In this document: positions 46,052 through 56,744 of the stretch, piece by piece | Layout: every line of letters starts with the position of its first letter | How positions within the stretch are numbered: the stretch's first letter is position 1 | NCBI GenBank assembly: GCA_963678705.1 | Contig: OY783214.1 | Coordinates: 3,100,001 to 3,164,000, forward strand | Direction of reading: 5' to 3' | DNA length: 64,000 nt | From: Panorpa germanica | Taxonomy: Eukaryota > Arthropoda > Insecta > Mecoptera > Panorpidae | Notes under the pieces: generated by a model | Databases searched by the model: none | What the model was told of the DNA's origin: nothing | Seen by the model: the letters and a program-made list of their open reading frames with translations, nothing else | Position numbers and translations under genes: made by a program

Positions 46052-46761
46052 TTAAGAAGGTACAGGACGTAAACGTAAAGGATGTCTCAAAATTTTGGAG
46101 ACCTAGGGTTCATAGTCTTCTTTTTATATGTGATTAAAAATAGTCATTTTCCATACAAATCATAATGTTTAGCTCAATTTCACCACATAATATAACTTTT
46201 AACTATAAAAAAATGGTGACACGGCTTTCAAAAACTAGGTGTATATAAAAGAATCTTTTCTGTAACTATTGCAAAAAGAAAATTATCAAAAGGATACCTA
46301 TATACCAAAATATTTAAATAAAACCAGTAAGAAACAATAAGTGTAAGTTATAAGCCGGCAACGTTGCAAATCCCAATTTGAGCGGGAAATTCAAAATCGG
46401 AATAAATATTTTATAAAATATAACAATTTATTTGTCAAAGAACCAAATCACGCATGTGTCAACACACGTAAATTTACAGCGTTGCCAAATTTATTATTCG
46501 TTTTTCAAAATATTTAATTTGAATTTAAATTGAAATAATATAAATTTGATATTAATTATAGGTAATTTTTAATTTATTAAACTATTATATGCATAAAAAA
46601 TCATTTTAACAAGCAAAAAGCAGTTTAATAGGGAATTGAAAAATTCATTTTCAAAGGTACAGTCCCAATATTTGCTCGGCCCTCATGTACTTCGAATTTT
46701 GCATTTCGTATTACCGAGAGATAAACTTTTTCCATTGACGGTACGTCCTGTACCTCCTTAA
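46052..46761. mobile_element. TTAA-flanked MITE (AGGTACAGGACGT ends), copy 1
   Basis: TTAA at 46052-46055 and 46758-46761. Ends GAAGGTACAGGACGT and, reverse-complemented, GGAGGTACAGGACGT. 702 bp. Internal landmarks shared with 48379-49089: TTTTTATATGTGATTAAAAA-like, GGTGACACGGCTTTCAAAAA, GCCGGCAACGTTGCAAAT, and GAAAAATTCATTTTCAAAGG. Non-coding. Confidence 0.87.
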
Positions 46762-46882
46762 CTATACGACTTCCATTTAAAGAAATGCCATCTCTATTAT
46801 TAAACAAAAAGTAAAAGAGAAGCATACTTTTAATATAAATTTCAGATACTACTTATAAAGTTTTCATATTATAAAGGAAGTA

Positions 46883-47075
46883 GACGACACAGAACGCGAA
46901 AGGATTGATTGTGCCTTCGGGTTCGATCCCCGCATTAGAGATATATTTTCAGGGTTGTTGGTTGTTATGAAGTTATATTGATTATGTAAATACATAATCG
47001 TACACTTATTACGTAGCTCGTCGCTGACAGAACTAGCATCAGAAATAGGCCCTTGTTAAATATATAAAATTAAAA
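46883..47075 (+). mobile_element. SINE copy, internally deleted
   Basis: Starts GACGACACAGAACG, has the B box GGTTCGATCCCCGC, then TTATATTGATTATG, CATAATCGTACACTTATTA, a shortened middle, and ends CATCAGAAATAGGCCC with a degenerate A-rich tail. Head spacing is shortened. No clear target duplication. Confidence 0.8.
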
Positions 47076-48063
47076 TAGTTTATGTAAAAGTGGTAAAGAA
47101 AGCTAAATAAAATCGGTTACTTATTAATCATGTGACATCAAAATATAGCTAAAATGATGAACTTTAAATTTAAATATTATTAAATATGTGTACAATAGAG
47201 ATGTAATGAATGTTCGATTTCCTACATTCGTGAATTAGAATATCACCCTTTTAAATATGGCGCCAAATCTTGACATATGACGTCAAAACTTTTATTACTG
47301 AAGTTAAATATTCCTAGTAAAGTAATATAATATAAATCCTATCATTTGTGTTCTCAGTAAAGATATAATTTAAAGCAGTTTAGTGTAATTAAAAATTAGG
47401 TAATTTACGTAGCTTACTTATTTTGGTTATTCTATAATTGCTATTTTATATTGCAAGTTCAAGTAGTAACTAAAATAAAAATATTGTAAACCGAATCAGT
47501 TGCATTGTTATTTTATAAATTATTTTCACTTTTCGTTGACAAATACATTCGCTAAGAATTCGCGAATGCGAATATTCGTTCCATTTCTACTGTACAATAA
47601 ATTTTAGGTATCACAATTATGTAAACGGTAATTTATTTAACCTTAAATAAACCTTAAATATATGTAAAATAAGAAATATACAACAGTTTCACTGAATTTT
47701 AAAGTTAATTTATCATATAATCAATAATGACTACTTAGTTTGTTAATAACAGTATAGAGAGCACAACGCCTCCTGCAGCGCTACGTCATACGCGTACGCC
47801 CCCTTGGGATTACGCCCCTAAAATAATAAGTCGCTCGGCAGTCATAATGATAGCTTCACCAATTATTTCGGGTTAGATGTCGATAGACAGTAAATACACA
47901 CTTCATACCCATAACCCTTGTAAATCAACAGCTCGTTAGACAAACTGACGATGACCAGAGACGTACTGGTCAAACATAACAACTCGCCCAAGTCAATTGG
48001 GGCCCTAATAATGAAATATGTGACTAGAAAGAATAAGAAAGAAGTACGAGGGTTATGCTAATA
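47076..48063. other. No recognised gene
   Basis: 47760-47960 has more G+C and CpG than its flanks (CGCTACGTCATACGCGTACG) and looks unique. No splice-bounded frame was found, so it may be regulatory or simply less decayed. Confidence 0.35.
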
Positions 48064-48097
48064 AGAGCATTGTACTGTCGTGCGTTTGCTCATAGTA
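48064..48097 (+). repeat. 34-bp dispersed motif, copy 3
   Basis: AGAGCATTGTACTGTCGTGC then GTTTGCTCATAGT. Flanks differ from copies 1 and 2. Confidence 0.6.
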
Positions 48098-48229
48098 ACC
48101 TCACAATCAACCTTTGTCTCTTGGCAAATATTAATTCTGAACCTGGTCCGCTACTGACGATAAGGATGATACTACGCAGTATGCAATTATCGTTTAATGA
48201 TACTAGTATCTAGCAGTCGATGTCCACTC

Positions 48230-48254
48230 ACTAACACTAACACTAACACTAACC
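48230..48254 (+). repeat. Four-unit hexamer repeat, CACTAA
   Basis: CACTAA repeated about four times. Not the insect telomere unit (TTAGG). Confidence 0.8.
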
Positions 48255-48374
48255 AGTAGACTGAACAGAATAGAATGGAAAATAACAAGGTTGACATCTA
48301 ATACATGATCATTAATTATTATCTGTACTCTGGACGTGAAGCTTTGTATTAAAGGCGTTGTTTTTTCTCTTGGA

Positions 48375-49093
48375 TTAAGAATGTACAGGACGTTTACGTA
48401 AATGACGAAAACGTTGTGAAATTTGGAAGGTCGATACAAACAGTTAAAATACATGCTGACTCAAAATTTAAGAGACCTAGGGTTCCTAGTTTTCTTTTTA
48501 TACATGATTAAAAATAGTCATTTTCCATACAAATCATAATTTTTAGCTCAATTTCACCACATAATATAACTTTTAACTATAAAGAAATGGTGACACGGCT
48601 TTCAAAAACTAGGTGTATATAAAATAATCTTTTCTGTAACTATTGCAAAAAGAAAATTATCAAAAGGATACCTATTTATGAAAATATTTAAATAAAACCT
48701 TTAAGAAACAGTAAATGTAGGTTATAAGCCGGCAACGTTGCAAATGCCAATTTGAGCGGGAAATTCAAAATCGGAATAAATGTTATATAAAATATACACG
48801 TAAATTTGCAGCGTTGCCAAATTTATTATCTCTTTTTCAAAATTTTTAATTTGAATTTAAATTGAATTAATATAAATTTGAAATTAATTATAGGTAATTT
48901 TTAATTTATTAAATTATTATATGTATAAAAAATCATTTTAACAAGCAAAAAGCAGTTTAATAGGGAATTGAAAAATTCATTTTCAAAGGTACAGTCCCAA
49001 TATTTGCTCGTTCCTCATGTACTTCGTATTTTGCATTTCGTATTACCGAGAGATAAACTTTTTGCATTGACGGTACTTCCTGTACCTTCTTAA
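48375..49093. mobile_element. TTAA-flanked MITE (AGGTACAGGACGT ends), copy 2
   Basis: TTAA at 48375-48378 and 49090-49093, ends GAATGTACAGGACGT and, reverse-complemented, GAAGGTACAGGAAGT. 711 bp, same internal blocks as copy 1, with an extra GACGAAAACGTTGTGAAATT region near the left end that is shared with the fragment at 62255. It lacks the roughly 50-bp CAAAGAACCAAATCACGC block of copy 1. Confidence 0.85.
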
Positions 49094-49189
49094 AGAAGCA
49101 ATGTTGAAACAATTACGCGCAACCAAATAAAACTAAATAATGTATTGCTATTTGAATAAATTTAATGTTTAAAAAAATATTTGTTACGG

Positions 49190-50330
49190 GAGTGATTCTT
49201 TTTAGGAAACTTTTTATTTATTTTTATCAACGTACTCTTCTTCCAACGCAATATACTTGGCCCATCGATATTCCAACTTTGTAAAGCTCTTCATTAAGTA
49301 AGATTTTTCAAACTTTGCAAAATTGGATTCAATTTTTGCAATGATCTCGTTGTTCGAACCGAATCTCTTTCTATTGCTTTATCTTCATGGAATTAATTGT
49401 CTTGCTGAAACAGTACCTTTTTGGGCTAAATAAAACCGCTTCTCTTCAATGTCTCTCAATACCTGAGCGTAATATTTCCGTGTGATCGTTCTTCCGTTTT
49501 CAAATATTGATTAAGGGTATACCTTTTTGAATCTCAGAAAACAGTGACTTGATTGCGTTTGAACAGGTCCAAAATTGTTCACAGAATGTAAACGAAGCAA
49601 TCACCATGCCAAATATTCAAGTAAGATATTTTGTACGCATTCAAATTCGCTCAACTTAGGCCCGGTTTTATGGTTCGTCTTACTACCGAACTAAATAGCT
49701 AACTCCCGAATTAAACGAAAAATGGGTTTTATCATCAAGGAATAACGCTAACTCGGAACTAAAATCGCGGAGTAAGATATCCCGTCATAAATCAAGGTTT
49801 AAATATTTAACCCGGAGTAAGTGTGCAACAGAGATAAAATATCATGCTATCTCAGCCAGTTTAGCTATCATTATTATAATATTTTAGGTTATAATATTAA
49901 ATTATTGTTTATTATGAATTTTGTGAGTGACAATAATCAATTATCAATAACAGATGATGAGGAAGATCATCTATTATACAAATATAGTACTAAGTTGAGA
50001 AATCCGTCATTTTTAAAATGTTTTAAAACAATAATTAAACTGAATCTTGCATTCCCATGGGTTTACAACTGTAAACAAATATTCGAATTTCTTAAAATAT
50101 GGTTTACGTCTCTACTAACACGGGATTAAATTTGGATGATAAAACCCGATACAAAAATAAGTACCGAACTAAACTAACTCGGGGTTTCGTAACCCCGAAG
50201 CAAATAAAAAACCATAAAACCGGCCCTAAGTGTGATCCTCACTTGTCGGTTCGGCAATATGATATCATGGATTTTTTTGATCAAGTAGTCAAATACAAAA
50301 TGGTTGTCATTAGAAGGTAAAAGGTCCCCT
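49190..50330 (-). pseudogene. Mariner transposase relic split by another element
   Basis: Minus strand. Clear mariner pieces: ENGRTITRKYYAQVLRDIEE then KRFYLAQK (about 49490 to 49420), and after a deletion FGSNNEIIAKIESNFAKFEK followed by KLEYRWAKYIALEEEYVDK with a stop at 49214-49216. These correspond to the family's GKTITGEYY and RW-K-I-L-G-YVEK regions; the histidine/aspartate motif between them (HDNAPAH) is lost. The part at 50231-50330 may hold N-terminal sequence (LPNRQVRIT), less certainly. Multiple frame changes and a large deletion leave it dead. The element at 49659-50226 interrupts it. Confidence 0.78.
49656..50229 (+). mobile_element. Harbinger-like TIR element inserted in the mariner relic
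   Basis: Element 49659-50226, 568 bp. Ends GGCCCGGTTTTATGG and, reverse-complemented, GGGCCGGTTTTATGG, with TTA before and TAA after, compatible with the 3-bp TWA target of PIF/Harbinger but not identical. Subterminal CCGAACTAA blocks occur at both ends. A plus-strand frame from 49914 to 50129 (MNFVSDNNQLSITDDEEDHL...) could be the N-terminus of the element's own transposase, then truncated; I cannot confirm homology. Confidence 0.65.
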
Positions 50331-50803
50331 TAAACAGTTTCTAAATTTTGATAGATTTCTACAAACGATTTCCCATCCAAAACCAAAAATCCAATCACCA
50401 ATCAATACGATACTCATAATCACAAAAAACCTAAACCCAAATTTCCTCACTTCCAACAGCTACTAAAACCATTCCTTTACATATACGAGTATTTCGATGT
50501 CTTGATAATGCGCCGAATAATACCCTAAGCGTTGGCACCGTTTAATCTGACGTCCGACGTCCTCTTGTTACGATCGCGTCTATTGTTGCGTGATCTGTGA
50601 TCTCATAAAGAAATGTCACACTTTCAGAACTAATCTTAATTATACCTGCTTCAATTTTAATTCCTCAATCTCGTTCGATACTTACTAATCCGTGGTCGCG
50701 GTGTTACATTGATTAGAGAGCGTAGAGACTACTAGAGTCAGTACAGTCGCGTATTAAATTAAAACAAATATTGAAACTTGGACATAGGAGAACAGAACTT
50801 GGA
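50331..50803. other. Unique, CpG-richer stretch
   Basis: 50500-50720 carries CGTCCGACGTCC, TTACGATCGCGTC and TCTCGTTCGATAC, unusual for this window. No open frame with splice sites. Possibly regulatory; nothing decisive. Confidence 0.3.
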
Positions 50804-52007
50804 ATGGGCTTGTGTCTTATGTCTTAATTTCTATAAAACTGTACTATATATTGATAAAGTTGGCTACCACAACCTCAAATGTTCAATTATTTTTTAATAA
50901 CTCCTTATATGTTAAGAGATATTAACAATAAAAAAAGTCATTTTGTCTCTTTAATTATTAAAGGGATTCAACGTTGTACACATTCCAAGTGCATGTGACA
51001 TCACAATCCTTGTGTAAGGTTACCAACCTTACAGATCATAAATCTCTGCTATATGTATTTTTTTTTTTTAATATTTATTTTTCAGTGCATCAACTATTAG
51101 TAGTTATTAGCACTTTTAAATCAATATTACATTTTATATACATTTTTCTTATAACATATAACTTATACAATATAATATAATTCTTTCTTTTTCTATGTTT
51201 CAGCTTCTTTCCTTATTCCATTTCAAAGTACTCCATTGGTGCTTCATCAATCACCTCCTCATTCAACCTCAAGTTCCTCATTCTTTTCCTATTTCAGCAT
51301 CTCGATATGATACAGCAATTGCCTTAACTATGATGTTCCCATTTCCATCCAATCTCTTCTTCATCCGCTCTCTTCAAGCTGGTCTTTTTCTTCTTCTTTC
51401 ATTTTCTTTTTTTTTCCTTCTCCTATTTTCGTTCTCGAATTTTTCTTTTTATGATCATTTTTTTTTTCAATATTCATTTTTCTATGGTTGCACACAACCA
51501 ATTAAATCTTATTTTATCAAACCCAGAATATATAACTCTGGCCCGGGGATCGAACCCGAGAACACAGTAGTCAGAGTGAAGCATCATTGCTCTCACCCAA
51601 CTGTGTCGTCGCTATATGTATTTATATATCAAAATATCAAATATTATTTACAGCTATTTCAAGGAACAATCAAATTTCAATATTATGTCTGCCGTAACAG
51701 GGTTAAATAAAATATAAACTTATTATTCTTTGACTTGATTATTTCGACTACCAACAGCTACAAAACATTACCACAGCACTGACCTACTCAACAAATAACT
51801 GACGTTAAAATACATTTCACGTCAGACAAATATGGCCGACCATTTCTAGCGCTAAAACTACAATTCAAATTTCTAATTACTATATTTCTGTCAACATTTA
51901 GATATTTAGATATTTAATAAAATAGACACGCCAATACACATTTATTAACATCAATTTCAATTAACAATTGAAAAATCGACCACTAAAAAATGGGGACACA
52001 AACCCAT
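50804..52007 (+). mobile_element. AATGGGC-ended MITE interrupted by a long SINE
   Basis: Left end ATGGGCTTGTGTCTTATGTC, right end, reverse-complemented, ATGGGTTTGTGTCCCC. Without the 550-bp insert and its duplication it is about 640 bp, the same as 43268-43905, and carries all the family landmarks. No target duplication is visible at its outer ends; the right flank continues into a piece of the second subfamily. Confidence 0.85.
51061..51610 (-). mobile_element. Long SINE variant with 13-bp target duplication
   Basis: Minus strand. It starts at 51610 with GACGACACAGTTGGGTGAGA, carries the B box GGTTCGATCCCCGG, then GGCCAGAGTTATATATTCTG, as in the common SINE. The rest differs: a long purine-rich body (GAAGGAAAAAAAAGAAAATG type) ending in A-rich sequence. 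GCTATATGTATTT flanks it exactly (51048-51060, 51611-51623). So a 550-bp unit retroposed as one piece, twice the length of the SINE at 6506. It may be a second SINE family sharing the head, or a read-through copy. It is younger than the MITE it split. Confidence 0.8.
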
Positions 52008-52260
52008 TAAAAAAGTCATTTTGTTTTTTTAATTATAAGTGATTCAATGTTATAGAAAATTCCACTGTGTAGTACGTCACATCCGACGGTTTGTCATATC
52101 TTTTATACAAAAGAAACGCACACGACTGTGTGATACCGTCTTTTACTGCAACTGACTTGTGTATCCCATTATGTGAAAAGGGTTCAATATTCTCAATTGT
52201 TTATTTCTTCTGTAACATACCAAAAAGCTTTAAATTCTAAATCCAGAAAGGAAATGAGCC
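52008..52260 (+). mobile_element. Fragment of the second AATGGGC MITE subfamily
   Basis: AAAAAAGTCATTTTG, GATTCAATGTTATAGAAAA, ACGTCACATC and TTGTGTATCCCAT match 28040-28100 and 29390. Both ends are missing. Confidence 0.55.
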
Positions 52261-52594
52261 CCTTTTTGTGTGCACTTGCGGATGCCAACTGAGCAACCAA
52301 GTACTAAATGTCCCATTTTCAGTATTTTAGTTTTAAAAACTAAAAATTATTTTGTCAATTACTGCACGGCAGCCCCCTTTAAAGATATAAGAAAAGACTA
52401 AGACTAAGAAAGCCTTTCAGTATACTAGGATTGACAATTATTTAATTATGAAATATATACAGTTATGTAAGAGGTTATAAGAGGTATGTCCACAACTCTG
52501 TATCTCTTGGAGTTAAAGAAGTTGCTGCATAAATTACTTAAGGCGCATTTCAAGAATACACATTTTCAAATAAGACAATCCACATTATCTTATC

Positions 52595-52650
52595 TGTATA
52601 TCTATATATATCTATATCTATATATATCTATATATATATATATATATAAA
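52595..52650 (+). repeat. TATATC/TA microsatellite
   Basis: Imperfect TATATCTATA units passing into pure TA repeats; likely length-variable. Confidence 0.9.
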
Positions 52651-52687
52651 AAATTAAAACCACCCCAAAAATTTTATTGGCTCGCGT

Positions 52688-53190
52688 ATAAAGCCTCATT
52701 CCCACTCTCTATTTTGATATTTAATTTACTGTTTTTATTTAATATTGTAATCTAGATTTCAGGTTTTCGTTTAAGCATTCGTTTTCACATTTGTGTTTTA
52801 ATTTAAGTTTAGTTAATTTTGTTAGTGCGTATGCATCGTTAGTAATATAAATTTTGACAATTCGTCAAAATTGTATTTGAAATAATTAAAATTGCTATTT
52901 TTAATAACAATTATTAATAGAAATTGTTTTCACTTCTATATTTTTCAAAAACTGACATTAAACTTCTTTTAAAAGTAAAACCTACTACATTTTGACAGAT
53001 TGTCATATTTTGGAGGTTATAGTTTTTCTTAATTTAATATTTTTAATTTAAAACATTGGACCTTGTAAGGTTCAACTTAATTAATTAAATTAAAAATGGT
53101 ACTGTGAATAGCTACGCGTATTGCCATATGCTAAACAATTTAAATTAAATACAAAATTAAATTAAAGCTGTGAGTGGGAATGATAATTAA
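52688..53190 (+). mobile_element. ATTCCCACT-ended MITE, left member of an inverted pair
   Basis: Starts TAAAGCCTCATTCCCACTCT and ends AGTGGGAATGATAATTAA, giving imperfect inverted ends over 500 bp. Its first 250 bp is nearly identical, inverted, to 54240-54482 (AATCTAGATTTCAGGTTTTC; AACATTGGACCTT). Non-coding. Other pieces of the family lie at 4540, 53935 and 61973. Confidence 0.75.
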
Positions 53191-53370
53191 CTCAAAAACT
53201 ACAAAAGATTTTTTTTTCATACGTAATACTTTTCGAATTAACAACTAGATACATTCAAACGAAAATAACAATATTGCTAAAAATATCAACGCGTAGTAAT
53301 AACTATCCTTTAATTAATGGAGCAATATTATTTTTCTATACATTGTTCCTAATTTCCTGGTCCGTGTTCC

Positions 53371-53396
53371 GGGGGGTCGGGGTCGGGGTCCGGGGT
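53371..53396 (+). promoter_or_regulatory. G-quadruplex motif
   Basis: GGGGGG-TC-GGGG-TC-GGGG-TCC-GGGG: four runs of at least four G with 2-3 base loops, a textbook quadruplex pattern, in otherwise AT-rich DNA. It lies between the arms of the inverted MITE pair. On the minus-strand transcript of the host gene it would be C-rich. Function unknown. Confidence 0.7.
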
Positions 53397-53934
53397 ACGG
53401 TGTACCAGATAAGTTATTTCCTTGTGTGTTTTTAATGGTTTTTCTAGGCTACGCTCAGTACTAGAGTCTACAGCATAGTACAGCACAGAATTCCACACGG
53501 TCGCATTGCAGTAGTGTGCTGATTCGCCGTGTGCCAGGATGTCAGGCTGCCAGGCACCAGGCAGAGTGTGGAGTGTGGAGCTTCTTCACTTCTAGGTCAT
53601 ACACTTATATAACTGAATTCTGTTTGACCTACATTCTGCAGGTAGTACTTTGTAGTTGATTTTATGTGAATCCAATGACTTTATTGAAAGCTATTGCAAT
53701 CAAAATTATTATAAACACACAAACGACATAGCGCCTCTCAAAAATATGGAAAAGGTCAAGTAGGGGGTCAATTTCATGTTCAGTACCTAATATCCTGCGG
53801 CTGAAGATTCCAATCATTATTATGTAGGTGTTAGAATTGTTGCATTTTTAGGGGTTTTGAAACAGTACCTTCAATATTTAGCGTCAATATTAAATAAAGA
53901 TAGTAATTATTACAAATTAATGAATATTACTAAC
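53397..53934. other. GC-richer unique DNA downstream of the G-quadruplex
   Basis: 53440-53640 has short repeats such as CAGGCTGCCAGGCACCAGGC and GTGTGGAGTGTGGAG, and no repeat partner elsewhere in the window. No convincing exon. Nothing is known of its role. Confidence 0.3.
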
Positions 53935-54010
53935 GCATGACGCATGATTACATTTAAGGTTAAAACCTTAAATTAAAACTAAAAACAGAAAGTGGGAATG
54001 TGTCTTTAAG
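53935..54010 (-). mobile_element. End fragment of the ATTCCCACT-ended MITE
   Basis: Reverse-complemented: TTAAAGACACATTCCCACTT, then TCTGTTTTTAGTTTTAATTT. A third terminus directly abutting the copy at 54011, with no second end. Confidence 0.5.
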
Positions 54011-54482
54011 TACCCACTCACTGCTTTAATTTAATTTTCTATTTTGTATTTAATTTAAATTGTTTAGCATATGGTAATTAATATATTAATTTATTTTTTA
54101 AATTTTTTTAGAACCTTAGAAGGTCCAATGTTTTAAATATTAAATTAAGAAAAACTATATTATATTATAACCTCCAAAATGTGACAATCTGTCAAAATGC
54201 AGTAGGATTTACTTTTAAAAGAAGTTTAATATCAGTTTTTAAAAAATATAGAAGAGAAAATAGTTTCTATTACTAATTGTTATTAAAAATATCAATTTTA
54301 ATTATTTCACATACAATTTTATCGAACTGTCAAAATTTATATGCACCAACTAAATTAACTAAATTTAAATTAAAACACAAATGTGAAAGGAATGCTTAAA
54401 CGAAAACCTGAAATCTAGATTACAATATTAAATAAAAACAGTAAATTAAATATCAAAACAGTGAGTGGGAATGAGGCTTTAC
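54011..54482 (-). mobile_element. ATTCCCACT-ended MITE, right member of the inverted pair
   Basis: Reverse-complemented it starts TAAAGCCTCATTCCCACTCA, then follows the copy at 52688 closely (CTGTTTTTATTTAATATTG; AAGCATTCCTTTCACATTTG), and ends AGTGAGTGGGTACTTAA. Together the two form arms of about 480 bp around an 820-bp loop. Confidence 0.75.
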
Positions 54483-56279
54483 ACTCATTACAAAAATTCA
54501 CAAACAGAACAAACGAATGAACTATAAATATCTGAATGAATATTTGAAAAAGGTTCGTGCATATCCGTGTGGCCATGAAGTTACAAATGTTTATGACGAG
54601 CTATTATGAAAACAGACATAAATATCGTATTTGTCTGATTCGAAGGAAAAATGGTCATAACTGAAAGCTGAGTCATCAAATAAATCAAAAGTGACGAAAA
54701 TATCTCAACTCCTGGAAAATGGCCAGCGCAATGCGTACATAAGGTGTAGTAGTATATAAGAGCATCGGTATATGCATGTACAAACAAGTATTCGTAGATG
54801 AATTTGTGAATAATACTGGTTCGTGTTGGGTAGTGAACATGCTTCGATCAGGAAATTTCTAGATGGACCCTCTCACAAAACTAGTAAAATGCAATTGTTA
54901 TTGGGTTTTTCATATTTCCAGACTACCTGATATTCATTTTGTATCTAAAACCATTCCTAATAAGTATATGAAACGAAAACAAAACAAAACCACGAGGATC
55001 GTATAGTAGAATTATTTCACCACTGACAAATGCAATCAGTGAATTAAAATTGAAATTATTTTTTATTATCTCTTTTTATTTTTCTTTAAAAACACGATAC
55101 AGAGCTAATGTTAAGTGGAGAAAGACTTAAGGAAGATGAGTATTATGAATTGGAGGATGAAGGCAGCAAATAGAAAAGAATGGAGACGTCTTAAATGAGG
55201 CTAAAGCTCTACAAGAATTTACACTTTTCGTTTAGAATTTGTATGCAGTGGCTTATCTAGACAATTATAAATCTATGACTTGGTACACGTAATTTTTGTT
55301 TTATTCTCATCGCTACGGCTGTAAATGTCAAACGAATTCACAGACAAATATGTGACTTTATTTTGATATATTTAATGTAATAGAATTTACTTATTTCATT
55401 TTCACATTTTTTTTAAACCTAAAGATATGCATTGTACCTATATAATATAAACGATATTATTGTAGAAGAATTCTTAATTGTGATGGTCTTGTGACAATCG
55501 CTATTAATTTTTTTTTTAATTTCAACTTTAAATATTTATATCTTTTCAACAAAGTAGTAAAAAAAATGATTTTCATTTCTAAATTTTCCTAATTCTTTGT
55601 TTTGTCTTATGTCTTTTCTTTTTATACTTTATCGGTCCATTGCATGTTAATTATGTGCACTTTAATTATAAATATCTCACTTCACAATCAATGGAAAAAT
55701 ATCATTTTTCTTTTGACAAATTAAATACACCTAGATTAACACTATATTTTCATTTTATCAAATTCCTAAGAAAAGTATATTTAATTTTATTCATCTTAAA
55801 ATTTTCAAATTTCATATTCATATTTTATAACAATTTCTAAGAAGAATAAATGAAAATGTAATGTAAATCTTATAAATGATTAAGTTTAAAAATATTATAT
55901 AATTTTCCTGCTAAGAAATGTCAAGTAATTTACCAAAATTTAAGCTACAGAAGAGAACAAGAAGAAGAAATGTTTACCCCAATGGTAAATAATTTAGCAA
56001 CGCAATTCAAAAGACGGCAAGACATTTGATAAATGACTAACATTTCTTATATGAGGCTTTCGCGATGTAGATGGAACTTTTTAGGGCATGATTAAAGCGT
56101 TGACGGAATCTCTTAAAAGGAAACATGTTTGCTTGAAATAACCCACATCTTATATCCATCCTCTCCTCTCACCCCTAATGAATTTGTATAGGAAAAAGGG
56201 CGGAGGCGTAGAGGGTGTTGTGGTACCATTTAAGTTACCACATAGAATATTGGATCGATGTATTATACATTAATTCTGT
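54483..56279. other. No recognised feature
   Basis: AT-rich intronic sequence. I found no exon-like block, terminal repeats or partner copies. Confidence 0.4.
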
Positions 56280-56470
56280 TAAGGGGGCTCAGCCCGGATA
56301 TTAAGATGTATTATCGGGTGTTCACAAATATAGATTAGATCAATTCATCGTAAAAGTTGCGGTGCCGGAAGCAAATTCCAAACCGGGAGGACGATGCATC
56401 TCCCTGAAACTAATCCTGCCGCCGCCCTTAAAATTCGCGGCGCGCTAAAGAAAGGAAACTGCTTGACTAG
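56280..56470. other. GC-rich patch of unknown nature
   Basis: TTAAGGGGGCTCAGCCCGGA at about 56278 resembles a TTAA MITE end, and CCGCCGCCCTTAAAATTCGC near 56418 and GGTGCCGGAAGC near 56370 are unusually GC-rich. No matching second terminus was found, so no element is called. Confidence 0.3.
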
Positions 56471-56744
56471 ATACAATTGTTTTTGGCGGTTTTAATTGTT
56501 TGAGTGTACCAATACTACAGGATCAGTAGAAAGAGGATCTGACTCCGACTAAATTAAATATTAAGATATTTTGAGTCTGCGTAATAGATATAAAGAAATG
56601 ATTCCAAATTTGAGACAATTCAATATATCAGACAAAATAGAGCAACGTTAAATAAATTAAATTAAAGAAAGGCCTCTAAATTGTATAGAAATTGGTTCAT
56701 TGCATAGAAGATGCCATCTCTTCATTTAAATAGTAGTATGGGTA

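Noticed and set aside
51195-51710. 171-codon plus-strand frame, the longest in the window
   Set aside because: It runs antisense across the long SINE and into the host MITE; the phenylalanine, serine and leucine bias is the translation of a pyrimidine-rich SINE body.
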